In this document: positions 12,746 to 23,385 of the stretch, one piece after another
Position numbering within the stretch: the first letter of the stretch is position 1
Layout of the letters: each line of letters begins with the position of its first letter
Assembly: GCA_918026815.1 (NCBI GenBank)
Contig: CAKJVC010000182.1
Location: 248,001 to 312,000, forward strand
Source: Chalara sp. BL73
Taxonomy: Eukaryota > Ascomycota > Leotiomycetes > Helotiales
Direction of reading: 5' to 3'
Length of the DNA: 64,000 nt
Program-made: the position numbers and the translations under genes
The notes under the pieces: model-generated
Databases searched by the model: none
Told to the model about the DNA's origin: nothing
What the model saw: the letters and a program-made list of their open reading frames with translations, nothing else

Positions 12746-13539
12746 ATGTCTCTACCACTCCAAGGAAAAGTTGCTCTTATTACTGGGGGTTCGAAAGGAA
12801 TTGGTAGAGCTTCAGCCATTCGGCTCGCCAAAGATGGTGCCAAGGTAGTAATCAACTATGCCTCATCCTCAAAAGACGCCGAAGAAACCGTATCAGCTAT
12901 CGGCTCTTCCCAAGCTTTCGCCGTGCAAGGTGATGCCGGAGACGTCTCCGTTATATCCAAACTTGTAGACATTACGATTGAGAAGTTTGGAAGACTGGAT
13001 ATTGTGATTGCATGTGCAGGGCTGATGGTGTTGAACGAGTTGGAGAAGGTTACGGAGGAGGAATATGAGAGGATATTCGCTTTAAACGTCAAGGGTCCTC
13101 TATTCCTTGCTCAGGTTCGTCCCTCTTTTCAATCCCTCAAACTCCTGTCTGACGGTCCTCACAGAAAGCTGCCTCCAAAATGACCCGCGGAGGCCGTATC
13201 GTCCTCTTCTCAACCACTCAATGCAAAGCTAGCACCGTGACACCAAATTACCTCGTCTACTGCGCCTCCAAAGGCGCCGTCGAGCAGCTCACCCGCGTGC
13301 TTTCAAAGGATCTCGCAGCTAAAGGCATCATGGTCAATTGCGTAGCGCCAGGGCCGACGGCGACGGATCTGTTTTTAAAGGGCAAGCCTGAGAAATTGAT
13401 TGAGACGATTGCGAGCCTCAACCCGCAAAAGAGGCTGGGAAAGCCAGAAGAAATTGCGGATACCATCGCGTTTCTCAGCGGTAGTGGAAGCGCCTGGGTT
13501 ACGGGGCAGGTGTTATATGTTAATGGCGGTCACGCTTAG
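12746..13539 (+). CDS. short-chain dehydrogenase/reductase (classical SDR)
   Basis: Two exons are proposed: 12746..13114 and 13165..13539 (join LFLAQ to KAASKM), giving 247 residues, the classical SDR length. Residues visible include the cofactor loop TGGSKGIG (about 14-21), the CAG stretch replacing the usual NAG, the catalytic serine region LFSTTQ and the YCASK active-site motif (YxxxK). It ends with a normal GGHA terminus. An Asn-Tyr pair after the second beta strand (VVINYAS) favours NADP(H). Homologues are annotated loosely as versicolorin or 3-oxoacyl-ACP reductase types; the true substrate cannot be told. No biosynthetic gene cluster is visible around it. Confidence 0.9.
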
Positions 13540-14095
13540 GATGGTTTGTGAATATGGAGTTTGAGGAGTTTTACTGAGTATGATTTATCTCATCGTAGCG
13601 CTACAGCTGTACAATAATAGGAGCCAGGTTCAGATGCAACTTTTCTGGCAGCAAGAATTGAAAGAAAGCTTTTAATACACTCCTGAATTTCTGATAAGGC
13701 ATACTGCTAAAGAGAGAGCCGTTTAGAAATCGTATTACGCTATTTACAAACTACATGGGTTGAAATTGCATGGATTGTGCAACTACCACAAAGATATAGT
13801 TGATAGTCAGTCCATTGTTATCCCCACGGATTGATTGCCATGAGATCCATCCACACAGTCGTCTTCAGCAGCCAGCTTGAAATACCTCTATTTAGGCGAT
13901 CTTGTCTACTCACGGTTGGAAATCATTCAAACATATCTTTTGGACGTGCCGGCCATCTTGCATCCCTTAGATGCCACTGGAGTTCCAGTCCATTCCGAAT
14001 AATGCAAAGTATTACAACCTTCAGGGGTAAGCAAAGATCCTCTCTTCGTGTTGCGGCCCAGAAAAGCCTACCTTTTTACCTCAGATTCAAGGAAT
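13540..14095. other. intergenic, possible decayed upstream part of the adjacent pseudogene
   Basis: There is no intact gene. The stretch 13830-14095 may contain the vanished N-terminal exon of the AIM9-like pseudogene (a frame from about 13998 reads toward it), but similarity is not convincing. Confidence 0.35.
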
Positions 14096-14920
14096 GATCT
14101 AGATGCGCTTAATCTATTCGCCCCAGGACGATGGCTCTTTTAGGGGGAGGAGGAACGAGAACAGCGTACAGCCCGCTACCTTAAACTCGATATGCCGAAG
14201 CTGTGTCAACTTGCCGCTAGTGCCATTGGCTCAGAATCTTGCGTAAAAGTTGTGGAAATCTCCGAGGGCCGGTTCAACAAGGTTTTGCTGTTAACCATGA
14301 ATGGCGGGAGAGAAGTCGTTGCGAAACTACTAAACCCCAACACAGGACGACCCACTTTATCACGCCCAGTGAGGTTGCCACCATGAATTTCGTACGGAAA
14401 ACTATTCCTGCCCTAATTGAATTGATATATTGACTTTGATAGCTGAGAAATGTTCTTCGTCTCCCTATTTCTCAAATTTATGGGTTGAACTCTAGACTGT
14501 TGGGCAACCCCGTTGGAGCTGAGTACATCATCATGGAAAAGCAATCCAGTGTAAGGTTGATTGATGTATGGGGCGGCATGGACGGTTTGCAAAAGGCTAA
14601 GATCCTGAACTGGGTTGTTGAGATTGAAAGCGCACTTCCCTCCGTCAGGTTCACGAAATTCGGAGGTTTATATTATAAGCATGACCTGCCTCAGTCGGAT
14701 AACGCTACGCCGCTTTACATTGATGGAAACGGCAACGCAGTACACAGCGCGGAGTTTGAGATTGGATCAACTAACTAACTATCATTCCTTCTTCAATTTC
14801 GGGAAAGGTGCATTGGATATCGGTCGTGGGCCATGTCTGCTTCCGTTCCAATATTCTGAATACCTTGGGGCGTCATGTTCGATCCTTGGGCCACCGAATG
14901 GCCCGGCCAATATTCGATAA
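14096..14920 (+). pseudogene. AIM9-like / aminoglycoside-phosphotransferase-family kinase, disrupted
   Basis: Pieces of one protein family appear in order across three frames. First comes GRWLF, an in-frame TAG, then GEEEREQRTARYLKLDMPKL and FNKVLLLTMNGGREVVAKLL. After a one-base slip at about 14350 comes HFITPSEVATMNFVRK. Then NPVGAEYIIMEK, VEIESALPSVRFTKFGGLYY and EFEIGSTN follow. After a further slip comes HSFFNFGKGALDIGRGP. These match the order of fungal AIM9/APH-like proteins (N-lobe ATP-binding region, then linker). The last break sits on a 4-base duplication (actaactaacta at about 14767-14778). The catalytic C-lobe is missing altogether. The gene is dead by stop codon, frameshifts and 3' truncation. 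AIM9-like copies are numerous in such genomes, so a lost duplicate is the simplest reading. Confidence 0.75.
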
Positions 14921-15740
14921 ATACTCGATAAATATTCCCAAAAAAAAACTTGAACATAAAACCTCCGGGGACAGCTAGATCCCCATATAGTAGCAAAGAT
15001 TATATTACATCCTCCAAGCTTCAGGCGCGGTATGGGTGACGTCATATATCTCATCAAAGTGATGAAACTAGCAACAACAGATTCCACAGATAACAAGGGT
15101 GCACGGGACTAAACCCACTGATATTCGATGGTCTCATAGACCCGTCATCAGATAATAATTACGATGGTGGAATATCTCAAAAATTGTCTGATTACTACTA
15201 ATCTTGTATACTACTCTGCTGTGCAATGTGATAACAACATGGCCACAATGCTTGCAAGGTTGGGCTATAACATAAAATGAAAAGGAGCCGACCCAAACTA
15301 TTTTAATGCTTAATGGTAGTGAATTACTTCAGACTTTTATAAGGAGCATAAAAATATGAAGCAAAATTCGACAATAATGTATTATTCTTTTTCTAGTGAA
15401 GGACAACGAGGGTTTTGTTCATAATTAAAAAAGGGATGAACTCGCTTACGATCCTTTAATGGATTAGCGTTCTATCCCATAAATGTAAACTGTTTCCGGC
15501 TTAGCCGGCCACACGAACCACTATCTTAGCGCCGAAACCAGCATTAACGCCGAACGCCAGGAGAGTTGTTGAAGACAAGGCTCAATCTACAACCTTTCCT
15601 AGAACGACATCTTCATAAATCGACAGCCTCGTGGCATCACCACCACTTTCCAGTCACCACGCGACATAAATAACCCTGAGGGAAAGATCGTCAACTACCA
15701 AGTTCTCTCACATCAACTTTTTTAACAATCAATCACAATC
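14921..15740. other. AT-rich intergenic stretch, no gene seen
   Basis: This stretch separates the pseudogene from TFIIS. It is moderately AT-rich (especially 15120-15480) with many stops in all frames. The last ~100 bp before 15741 are pyrimidine/adenine-rich and probably the TFIIS promoter and leader. Confidence 0.45.
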
Positions 15741-16759
15741 ATGGATCAACGAGAGCTTGCCACACGCTTGAAGGCCTTCCAAAAGGCGATCTCAGACAAC
15801 GAGCCCCCAGCAAACATCGTCTCCATCCTAGAATCCCTAAAGAACGAAGTTGTAGCAACCGAGGACCTTCTACGGGTATGGCTTCCCCACATCCGAACTC
15901 AGCAATTCGATACTAACCTGATGGGTAGGCTACGAAGGCAGGTATGGTCGTCGCAAAGCAACGTGCGCACCCAGACAAGCAGGTCGCCAAGCTTGCACAG
16001 GAGATTGTCGCTAAGTGGAGACGCGCAGTCGACGCTGACAAGCAGAAGAAGGACCAGAAGCTGGCTGCAAAGGGGGAGCTGCCCAAGTTCGGCATGTCGG
16101 AGGCACAATCGCAGGAGAAGTTTAAAGGCGATGTGAGCAAACGGAAATGGGACACGGATAAGATTGATGTAAAGCGCACTGGTGTACCTTCTCGGGACAG
16201 CATTCTGGGCCTACTCTATAATGGATTGGCGTTCATGTCCGAGGAGCCACCTATGACCATTATCCTCAAGGCCATGGAGGTGGAGAAGGCGGCGTTTGAG
16301 GCCTACAAAGGCGAGACCACAGAGTACAAGTCGAAGCTTCGCTCTCTGTTCCAAAACCTCAAGATCCCAAATAATCGTGAGCTTGGCCAAGGTGTTTTGT
16401 CCGGACAGATCACACCCGAGAAGTTCGTCCGCATGACGCACGACGAGCTCAAGTCTGCAGAGCGCCGTAAGCAAGATACTGAGCTCGAGAAGGATAACAT
16501 GAAGAAGTCGCAGGTCCCTATGGCGGAGAAGAGCATCAGCGATGCGTTGCGGTGCGGACGGTGTGGCCAGAAGAAGGTCCATTACACGCAAGCGCAAACG
16601 CGGTCTGCTGATGAACCTATGACTACGTTCTGCGAGTGCTCGAATTGCGGCCATCGCTGGAAGGTATGTATCATCTTATTTCCTTGTATCACTCTTGCCA
16701 TATATACAAAATATATCAAAAATATACTTTTAACTAATACATACCTATAGTTCTCGTAG
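15741..16759 (+). CDS. transcription elongation factor TFIIS
   Basis: Three exons are proposed: 15741..15875, 15929..16663 and a micro-exon 16751..16759 coding only Phe-Ser-stop, giving 292 residues. Residues 1-75 form the TFIIS N-terminal (LW) domain. The central domain contains SRDSILGLLYNGLAF. The C-terminal zinc ribbon shows CGRCGQKKVHYTQAQTRSADEPMTTF then CxxC (CECSNCGHRWKFS), including the acidic RSADEP hairpin that RNA polymerase II uses for transcript cleavage. The ending CGHRWKFS is what the family requires, which fixes the last splice. Without it the frame would run into a hydrophobic tail. It stimulates Pol II backtracked-RNA cleavage in the nucleus. Confidence 0.95.
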
Positions 16760-17327
16760 GCGTGTGCTCGGACTAACGAGTTAGGAGGAGAACTGATGGG
16801 GACAAAAATTCACTTCTTGGCGCGGCTTATGGATGGCTTGGGAGTTCGCGAATGGAGTTTTGCACTATTCTTTTTTTTTTGTCCATACGATAGGAGAGGA
16901 GCGTTGCTTTTGCGAAGGCTGGTCCAGGGCCGTTAATAACATGGATATAGAGACTGCAGAGAGTTTCCAACAAAGACTGATTATACTCTGTGAATATTTC
17001 TAATGATGCTTAGAAGGTGACCTAATTTAGACTGAACTCTAATGCAGAGGTAGTTGGCACACTGACTGAACGCATCGAAGTCCTGCAGCTCACAAACTCG
17101 GTATCTAGAGGAAGGGAAAATATAGAATACGTGGTGTTCATTGTTCAAAATATGTTATGTTAATTGTGATGTTGGGAACAGCTCCGTATCTACCAGATAC
17201 ATGCAGGCGGTCCAAATGGCTAACCAAAAGCCTTTCGCCATGAAACGCCATCTAATGCTTCCTTCCTGCAACCTAACACCAAAGTTCTTTTCCTCAACAC
17301 CATTTACAATCCAATCCGCAGCCACAT
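16760..17327. other. intergenic between convergent TFIIS and ATG6
   Basis: This holds the 3' regions of two convergent genes. A T-run (about 16871-16880) is the only obvious feature. No gene is seen. Confidence 0.5.
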
Positions 17328-18872
17328 CTAACTCCCTGACCTCCTCGCATTCGTGATATTGCTTGCATGTGCCAATAAGAACTTGCAGCAAGTAAGCACA
17401 TACTTACACGCTCTACTCCACGCGTCATCTTGTGCAATGCCCAACTTGATACTCAGCCCGTCGATCTTATCTCCCTCAATCCTATACGGCAGTTTCATCG
17501 AGCTCCTCTCTGCGTCCAACTCACGTGGCAACTTCATCGTCTCTACGAAAGCCCCTAGCTGTCTCATACATTCTAAGAATGCAACCATGGCAATGTCGAA
17601 TTTGCGGTGCATAAATGTGAGGCCGAGAGGCATGTCACCGGATGAGTAGAGCTCAAGGATGGACTTCTTTGGAGGACGAGATGGATGAGAGGAGCTGGCG
17701 GGGGACGGATAGTCATATCGGATTATGCGCGAGGTAGAGCCCATGGGTTGGAGCTCATAGCCGTTGAATTTGAAGCCGAGTTTGTCGGCGATAGTCGCAA
17801 GAAGCAATACGGTATGACCCCAAGCGGCGTTTATTTCTGGCCAATCGACTGGGACGTTCGATAATCGGCCCAAGCGGAGCCCGTTGATGGTTGCGAATGT
17901 GCCATCGTGGCTAATGCAGAAAGCATCGTTGTAGACGTTTGTTCGGTGGAGTTTTTCGAGAAGTTGTGAGTCGTGGTCATATTGCTGATTCACGCTGTCT
18001 CGGACATTTTGGAACTCTATGAGCTTCATTGCGAAATCGTTTCTCTCACTCCAAAATTTCTCTTCTTGAATGTCTAGTTCTCGAGCTTCTTCCTCAAGCT
18101 GAGCTATTTCTTCGTCGACGGCTTTCTGCTCTGCTTCTAATCGCTCTAGCTCTAGGATGGCAGCCTCTTCCTCTTTCTGTGCCTGTTCTAGCATCTCTTT
18201 GGACTCTTTGATTTCTTCCTCGGTAGGCACATTCACATTGACCTGTTTCAACAGCCCAACGAAAGCATCTCGTTCTTTTGATGCAGTTTCAAATCGCTTC
18301 TGCATCCCTTCCACTAGCAGTTCCGTACATTCAACACATATTGGATGATCTATATCAGACCGTGACGTAAGTATGTCGAAGAGCCTGGACGCCCTCTCCA
18401 TATCTTGGGACATTGCCTTCCCTGCATCCTCTACACTTGTTACAGTATCATCCTGCCGCCGATTTTTGGGATTTGTATCCTCTGGAGACTTCACAATAGC
18501 GGGTGGGACAACTTGCGATTCGGTCAACATGACAAACGACATTGCTGGGTTCTGTAAGCCGCTCCTTATCGACTCAGAACCAGAGTCCTTCCCCCTAACT
18601 GCTGATATATTCCGCTTGAATATTGGCGACGGAGCATTGCTGACGACTCTGTCATACAGCTGTTTCCGTTCTTGAGGATAGGCTGGTCGTGATGTGGAAG
18701 TGTTCTTTGGTGGCTGATGAGAAGATGCACCTGGAACCATATATATTAGATGATATAACCAATATACTAAGGTATTAGGAGACGAACCAACCAGCAAATC
18801 AAATGCCGCCGGATTGAGGTCCTCCAAAGAGCTGTCAAGCTTCAGAGGCGTGCGACACTTTTGGCAGTACAT
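17328..18872 (-). CDS. ATG6: autophagy protein Atg6/Vps30 (Beclin)
   Basis: Two exons are proposed, 18872..18788 and 18730..17328 (about 495 residues), with a 57-bp intron whose length is a multiple of three, so the frame also reads through it unspliced. The N terminus MYCQKCRTPLKLDSSL is the fungal Atg6 start (CxxC). The middle has VCVECTELLVEGMQKRFE followed by a long Glu-rich coiled coil (roughly residues 190-275). The evolutionarily conserved C-terminal domain includes NVYNDAFCISHDGTFATING, LGFKFNGYELQPMGSTS and KYVLTCCKFLLAHASN. It is a subunit of the class III PI3-kinase complexes (Vps34-Vps15-Atg6) in autophagy and vacuolar sorting, at endosome and phagophore membranes. Confidence 0.95.
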   Translation of the reverse strand: MYCQKCRTPLKLDSSLEDLNPAAFDLLVGSSPNTLVYWLYHLIYMVPGASSHQPPKNTSTSRPAYPQERKQLYDRVVSNAPSPIFKRNISAVRGKDSGSESIRSGLQNPAMSFVMLTESQVVPPAIVKSPEDTNPKNRRQDDTVTSVEDAGKAMSQDMERASRLFDILTSRSDIDHPICVECTELLVEGMQKRFETASKERDAFVGLLKQVNVNVPTEEEIKESKEMLEQAQKEEEAAILELERLEAEQKAVDEEIAQLEEEARELDIQEEKFWSERNDFAMKLIEFQNVRDSVNQQYDHDSQLLEKLHRTNVYNDAFCISHDGTFATINGLRLGRLSNVPVDWPEINAAWGHTVLLLATIADKLGFKFNGYELQPMGSTSRIIRYDYPSPASSSHPSRPPKKSILELYSSGDMPLGLTFMHRKFDIAMVAFLECMRQLGAFVETMKLPRELDAERSSMKLPYRIEGDKIDGLSIKLGIAQDDAWSRACKYVLTCCKFLLAHASNITNARRSGS

Positions 18873-19259
18873 CTTGGATGACGCGTTGTTTGATCAAATC
18901 ATAAGAACTCCTGCAGACGGGGCAAAGCATACTATACTGCTCAACAAAGTGCTTCGGTATTTACAATCCGTGTTGTGGAACATCTGAGTGCAAGAAGGCA
19001 CCATCACAAGCATGGCACATGTACAGCTTGGACAGAGAGGTAGCCTTGTCTTGAGCCTAGGTGGGGCAACAAGGGTGTGAATATCAATCCATTTATTGAG
19101 CGCTAGTTCACGCCTCGACGCGACAAATCGTGTTTTTGTGGGCCGCTCGACCTCACCCTTATGTGCAAGTAACTCTTACTTTGTGATGAATTTGTGCAAC
19201 GTCTCTTTTGAGGATTTGCCCTTCGTGTTTCCTTTTAAGTGCCCTTAAGCACTCTGATA
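18873..19259. promoter_or_regulatory. divergent intergenic region ATG6/SCM3-like, with cysteine-rich frame
   Basis: 387 bp lie between start codons of two divergent genes. On the minus strand one frame (about 19060 down to 18835) contains CHACDG and CPVCRSSYDL and overlaps the ATG6 start, interrupted by one stop codon. It could be a decayed or spliced zinc-binding protein, or chance. Confidence 0.35.
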
Positions 19260-22200
19260 ATGGAGCCGCCAGCAAAGCGACAACGTTTAGGTGGAGGGTT
19301 TGGCCATGGTTCCGTCCATCCGCATCGCGCAATCATGTCTGATGAGCATGGGTATATGGACAATGAGCAACTTGAGGGCGAACAAGATATTAGCTTTGAA
19401 GCAGATCAGGATCTGCAATATCAGAGGGCACAAGTTGATCATAAACTCAAGTCAACTTTTGAGTCAATCTTTGAAAAGTATGGCAGGAACTTCGACGGCA
19501 TAGGAGATGAGATTGATTTGAGAACTGGAGAAATTTTAGTCAATAATGGCCATCTTATTAAGATGCAGGACGAGAGGGATGCAGGAGATGCCACATCTCA
19601 AAGTATGCTTGATGCGACATTAGATGACTCCGATGGCTCTGTTATCATGCTAGACGACCTTGAAGACGAGGACGAGGATGAGGACGAGGAGGGTGATGAA
19701 GGAGGTAGCGACATGGTAGGACCTGAAGAGGAAGGCGGTTCCGGCGGCGACGGATCAGACGAAGTCGAGGATTCTCTTAGCGATGAGGACATGATGGAAG
19801 ATGATATGATCTTGCGTGGTTTCGCGCAGGCGAGCCAATTCATTAAGCGAGAACAGACCTCCGACGTTGTAGACTCTATCAACAACGCTCAAAATATTTT
19901 GCAAAGTCCACAACAAATAAGGAAATCTGATTCAAACTCACAGGAATCTGCGCTACCCTCACGCTCACAAATTCTTTCCCAGTTTGGGCCACAATTTGGA
20001 CCTCAGATCGTTGATTTCGTCAAACAATGTGGTACACTTAACGATGATAGCATTGAACCAGCGTGGCGTGCCCCACCACTTCCACAATCAGCGTATAGGA
20101 AGCCTGCAAAGATACGTCCTGTCGAGCCTCTAACGGTGACAGAACGATCTCCTTCCCCAGAGAAGTCTGTTTGGGCTACTGAGCAGGAACCACGTTTACG
20201 TTCTAACTTTACACGTGCTGATGATGAACTTCTTCTCGACTTTGTTGCTAAAGTAAAGGAACTGAACCTCGAGTTCTTTGCTGCGAGTACATGGAGAATT
20301 TTGGAAAGAGCTGTCCGTGCGTCCCTTTCTCTGCCTCATTTCCAACTAACATTCGATATAGCATCCACATCATTCATATACCGTATGGCGAAGATATTAT
20401 AGGAATCAACTGATGAACCGCGATTTGCAGCGCATAGACAGCCACATATCAATCTTTGCTCTACCAACATTGAATGGTACGCGTTTGGAGGAGCATTCCT
20501 TTGGCAATAAAGATGTTCATGAGTCTTGTAATCTTCCAAACCAAGTCGGTCAAATGGCTCCTTCTGAACGTCAGCGCTCGGTCAGAGAGCGTAAGCCACG
20601 GAACCGTGACCCTACCTTGCTCGACTGGTCTGAGGCAGCCAGCGCCATCAAGACCCTGGATCCCGTTCTTCACTCGTCAATACTTCAAGACATGAAAAGT
20701 CCAACTGCAGATCGCACTTCTTCCCCTAGCCAGGCTCTGCAGCTGGACCTCGACCGCTCTCAAGGAAGTGCGTTAAAGAATGCAGATTATAATACTCCTC
20801 GATCCCGAAGTCCGGCTCCATCAGAAAAGCTCTGTCCTTATAAAGACTGCGCAAATGGACCCACCATGTCATACCGGGTTCTTCGCTCCGAGGATGAAGA
20901 GCTCTCTCCATTTTGCTTACATCTCCTTCATATCCACCAGGCAACACCATTTCCATGCAAAGAGGGTGGTTGTGAGCGAAAAGGTGCAAGGGGTTTTTTT
21001 ATAGAGACAAATTTGCTCAAGCATGTATGGTCTGCGCACCCATATCCTGAAGCCTTGCATCGGCTTCAAACTCGTGAGGAGTTCTCTTTGCAGGATAAAC
21101 TTGGACCTATGATGGCCAGATCTCAACCAAGCAATTCAATCGCTAGCCAGACATTATCTACCCCAGTCGCTCAGCGCAGACATGTGGAGTTTAGCGCACG
21201 CAGCAAAGGTACAGAGAAAGCGGCTTTGCCATTCGTCAAATCTGTCGAATCTACTTCAGTTTCAGTGGACATAACACGCTACAGACTTACCACAACTGGA
21301 AAGATAGATAAACGAGCTTTTCGTTACAAACCAATGCCACCAGAACTCCAGAAAGCACTTTATCCAGATTCTCCGTTAAGCTTGCTGGAGAGAGGTTATT
21401 CGCAATCGTCGCTGGCTTCACCGTCACTCATCTCTACGCCAAAGCAGCCTCATCTTCCAAGAGGCCGTCCAAAGATGTTACAACAGCAAGATTTGAGTGC
21501 CTCTTCTCAATCGAAGGTAGCTCACAAGGCACTGTCTCGGAACATAGTCGATCCATCATATGAGTTTTCCGATGAGGAAGATGTAGGGACATCAGCAATT
21601 AACACGTCAGCAATAGCAAGTGCTGTTACCCCTTATGCGCAATCGCTTGATATGCTTGAAAGATATATCATGGAAAGGACAAACACGACTCTGCCTGCGA
21701 AGGTACAGACTCGGGAATTGAGCGACAATGAACAGAATCATGTTATCTGCAGCAGTAAAGAAGCTCCTGCAACTTTAGGGAGCAATACTATGTATGGGAC
21801 AGAGGAGAAGCTTGAGGAAGCTGGTGAAGCCATCAAGCCTCCCAATCCACAGGAACAAACCGATGATCTAGTAGAAGGAATCGCTGGAAAGAGACAAGCA
21901 GTGAGGCAGAGCCCACTCGCTGAACATACCACCCAACCACATGTGGAAGAAGGCACTGCTCTTGAACAAACTAAGGGAAGAGACGCCGTACAAACCACAA
22001 CGAGGTCAAAAGAACGAGGCTCTTTTATGATACTCATAGAGACGCAGAAGAGACAGAGCTTTCCAGGGCAGATTGACTCTGCTACACCGTCGGTCTCGGC
22101 AGAGACAGGCTCTCACCTGAAACTCCCGTACAAAGATGCTTTTCCAATACCCGAAGGAGTAGATGCTGTAGAATGGCACAAGTCATACGTCGCTGCCAAT

Positions 22201-23385
22201 GCTAGTATTTATTACAAGAATGGCAACAGCGCTGCGCTGGCAAAAGAACATCGTCTCAGTGGTGAAACATATAAGCTCGCACTTGACACATTAGCAAAAC
22301 GGAGACAAGGGAATAAAGCCAAGGCAACAAGTACTGAAAGCAAAGAACAGGCAGCTAGATGTTTAGAGGCGGCCGCAGGAAGCCCTTTCAAACTTCCGTC
22401 CAGATCAAAACAGTCAGATGCAGAACGCCAATGCACTGAACGAGTTTTGATTGATAAACCGGCCTGCGAGGCACAACAGCCGGAGGTCAAGGATATCGCG
22501 CAAGGTGCTAAACCACCTCAGCAAGAGATATTTCATGTGGAAGAGGTTGAGAAAGATGTCGAAGAGACTACAGCCCACCAGGAGAAACAACAACCGTCAT
22601 TTACACCTGTAAAAACGCAGAAGCTGCGAGATTCTCTGCAAAGGCATTCGTTATATGCTTCTGAAGACGATGAGCTCAGTCTTGAACATCCCACTGTTTT
22701 ACTTAGAACCTCTCAGCTGAAATCTGACCATGGCTCAGAGATAAACTCAACTAAGCGCGCTGGGTACCGAGGGAATGGCGTCAAATACAATCCCAAGCTG
22801 AATTGGCGTAAAAGGAAACTTAGTCAACTTCAACATGAGGTCGATGAACTTGGCGATGAAGAGCCTCCCTCGATGCCATTATCCAGGCAGCAACAGCCGT
22901 TAAAAGCTCAGCGTCGAATAGAGAATACTGGCTCAACTGGAAAAGAGGAGAGGCCAATCAAGCGTATGAAAGCCAAGTTCGGAAACCAGAAAGGATCCAA
23001 AATCAAAAGCTCTCCTACGAAAGTGGAGTCAGCTGGAGTAGACAACGATCCAAGTCCTCTAGCAGATCGCCTGAGAAAGTCTGGCCCAAGGACCCCTCTT
23101 ATCGACCTGGTAAGCAGCAACTTAGAAAAGGATACTGACCTGGCTGTACCTAAGCGAGTTACCCCATCTACGTCCGAGTTTAAGCCTTCCTCAACTACTA
23201 ACTTATTCCATGCGAACGCTCCCACAGCAAAGGCAGCGAAATTCTCAAAAAGCCCTTCCAAGAATGGAGATGAGGGTGCGATGATGGAAACACATAGTGA
23301 CATTTTGCAGAAGTGCGGGAACGTGGGGTTCAACTGTAGTAGATCCTTTTGTTTCAAGTGCGGCCCAACCACTGTTAAATTTTGA
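19260..23385 (+). CDS. Scm3/HJURP-family centromere protein (CENP-A chaperone)
   Basis: Two exons are proposed: 19260..20312 and 20362..23385 (donor GTCCGT, acceptor ATATAG; join RA-HPHHSYTVWRRYY), giving about 1358 residues. Residues 64-104 form the Scm3 signature (KSTFESIFEKYGRNFDGIGD, then EIDLRTGEILVNNGH), which in yeast binds the CENP-A/H4 pair. An acidic tract follows (about 130-190, runs of Asp/Glu). A SANT/Myb-like segment spans the splice (FTRADDELLLDFV...VWRRYYRNQLMNR). Later comes a C2H2-like unit (C..C about residue 500, LLHIHQ, C..C, LLKHVWSAHP), then a long disordered, Ser/Lys-rich region with an HKSYVAANASIYYKNGNSAA segment. The very C terminus is cysteine-rich. It should deposit centromeric histone at kinetochores. 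The start at 19260 is the first ATG; the frame upstream lacks one. Confidence 0.85.
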
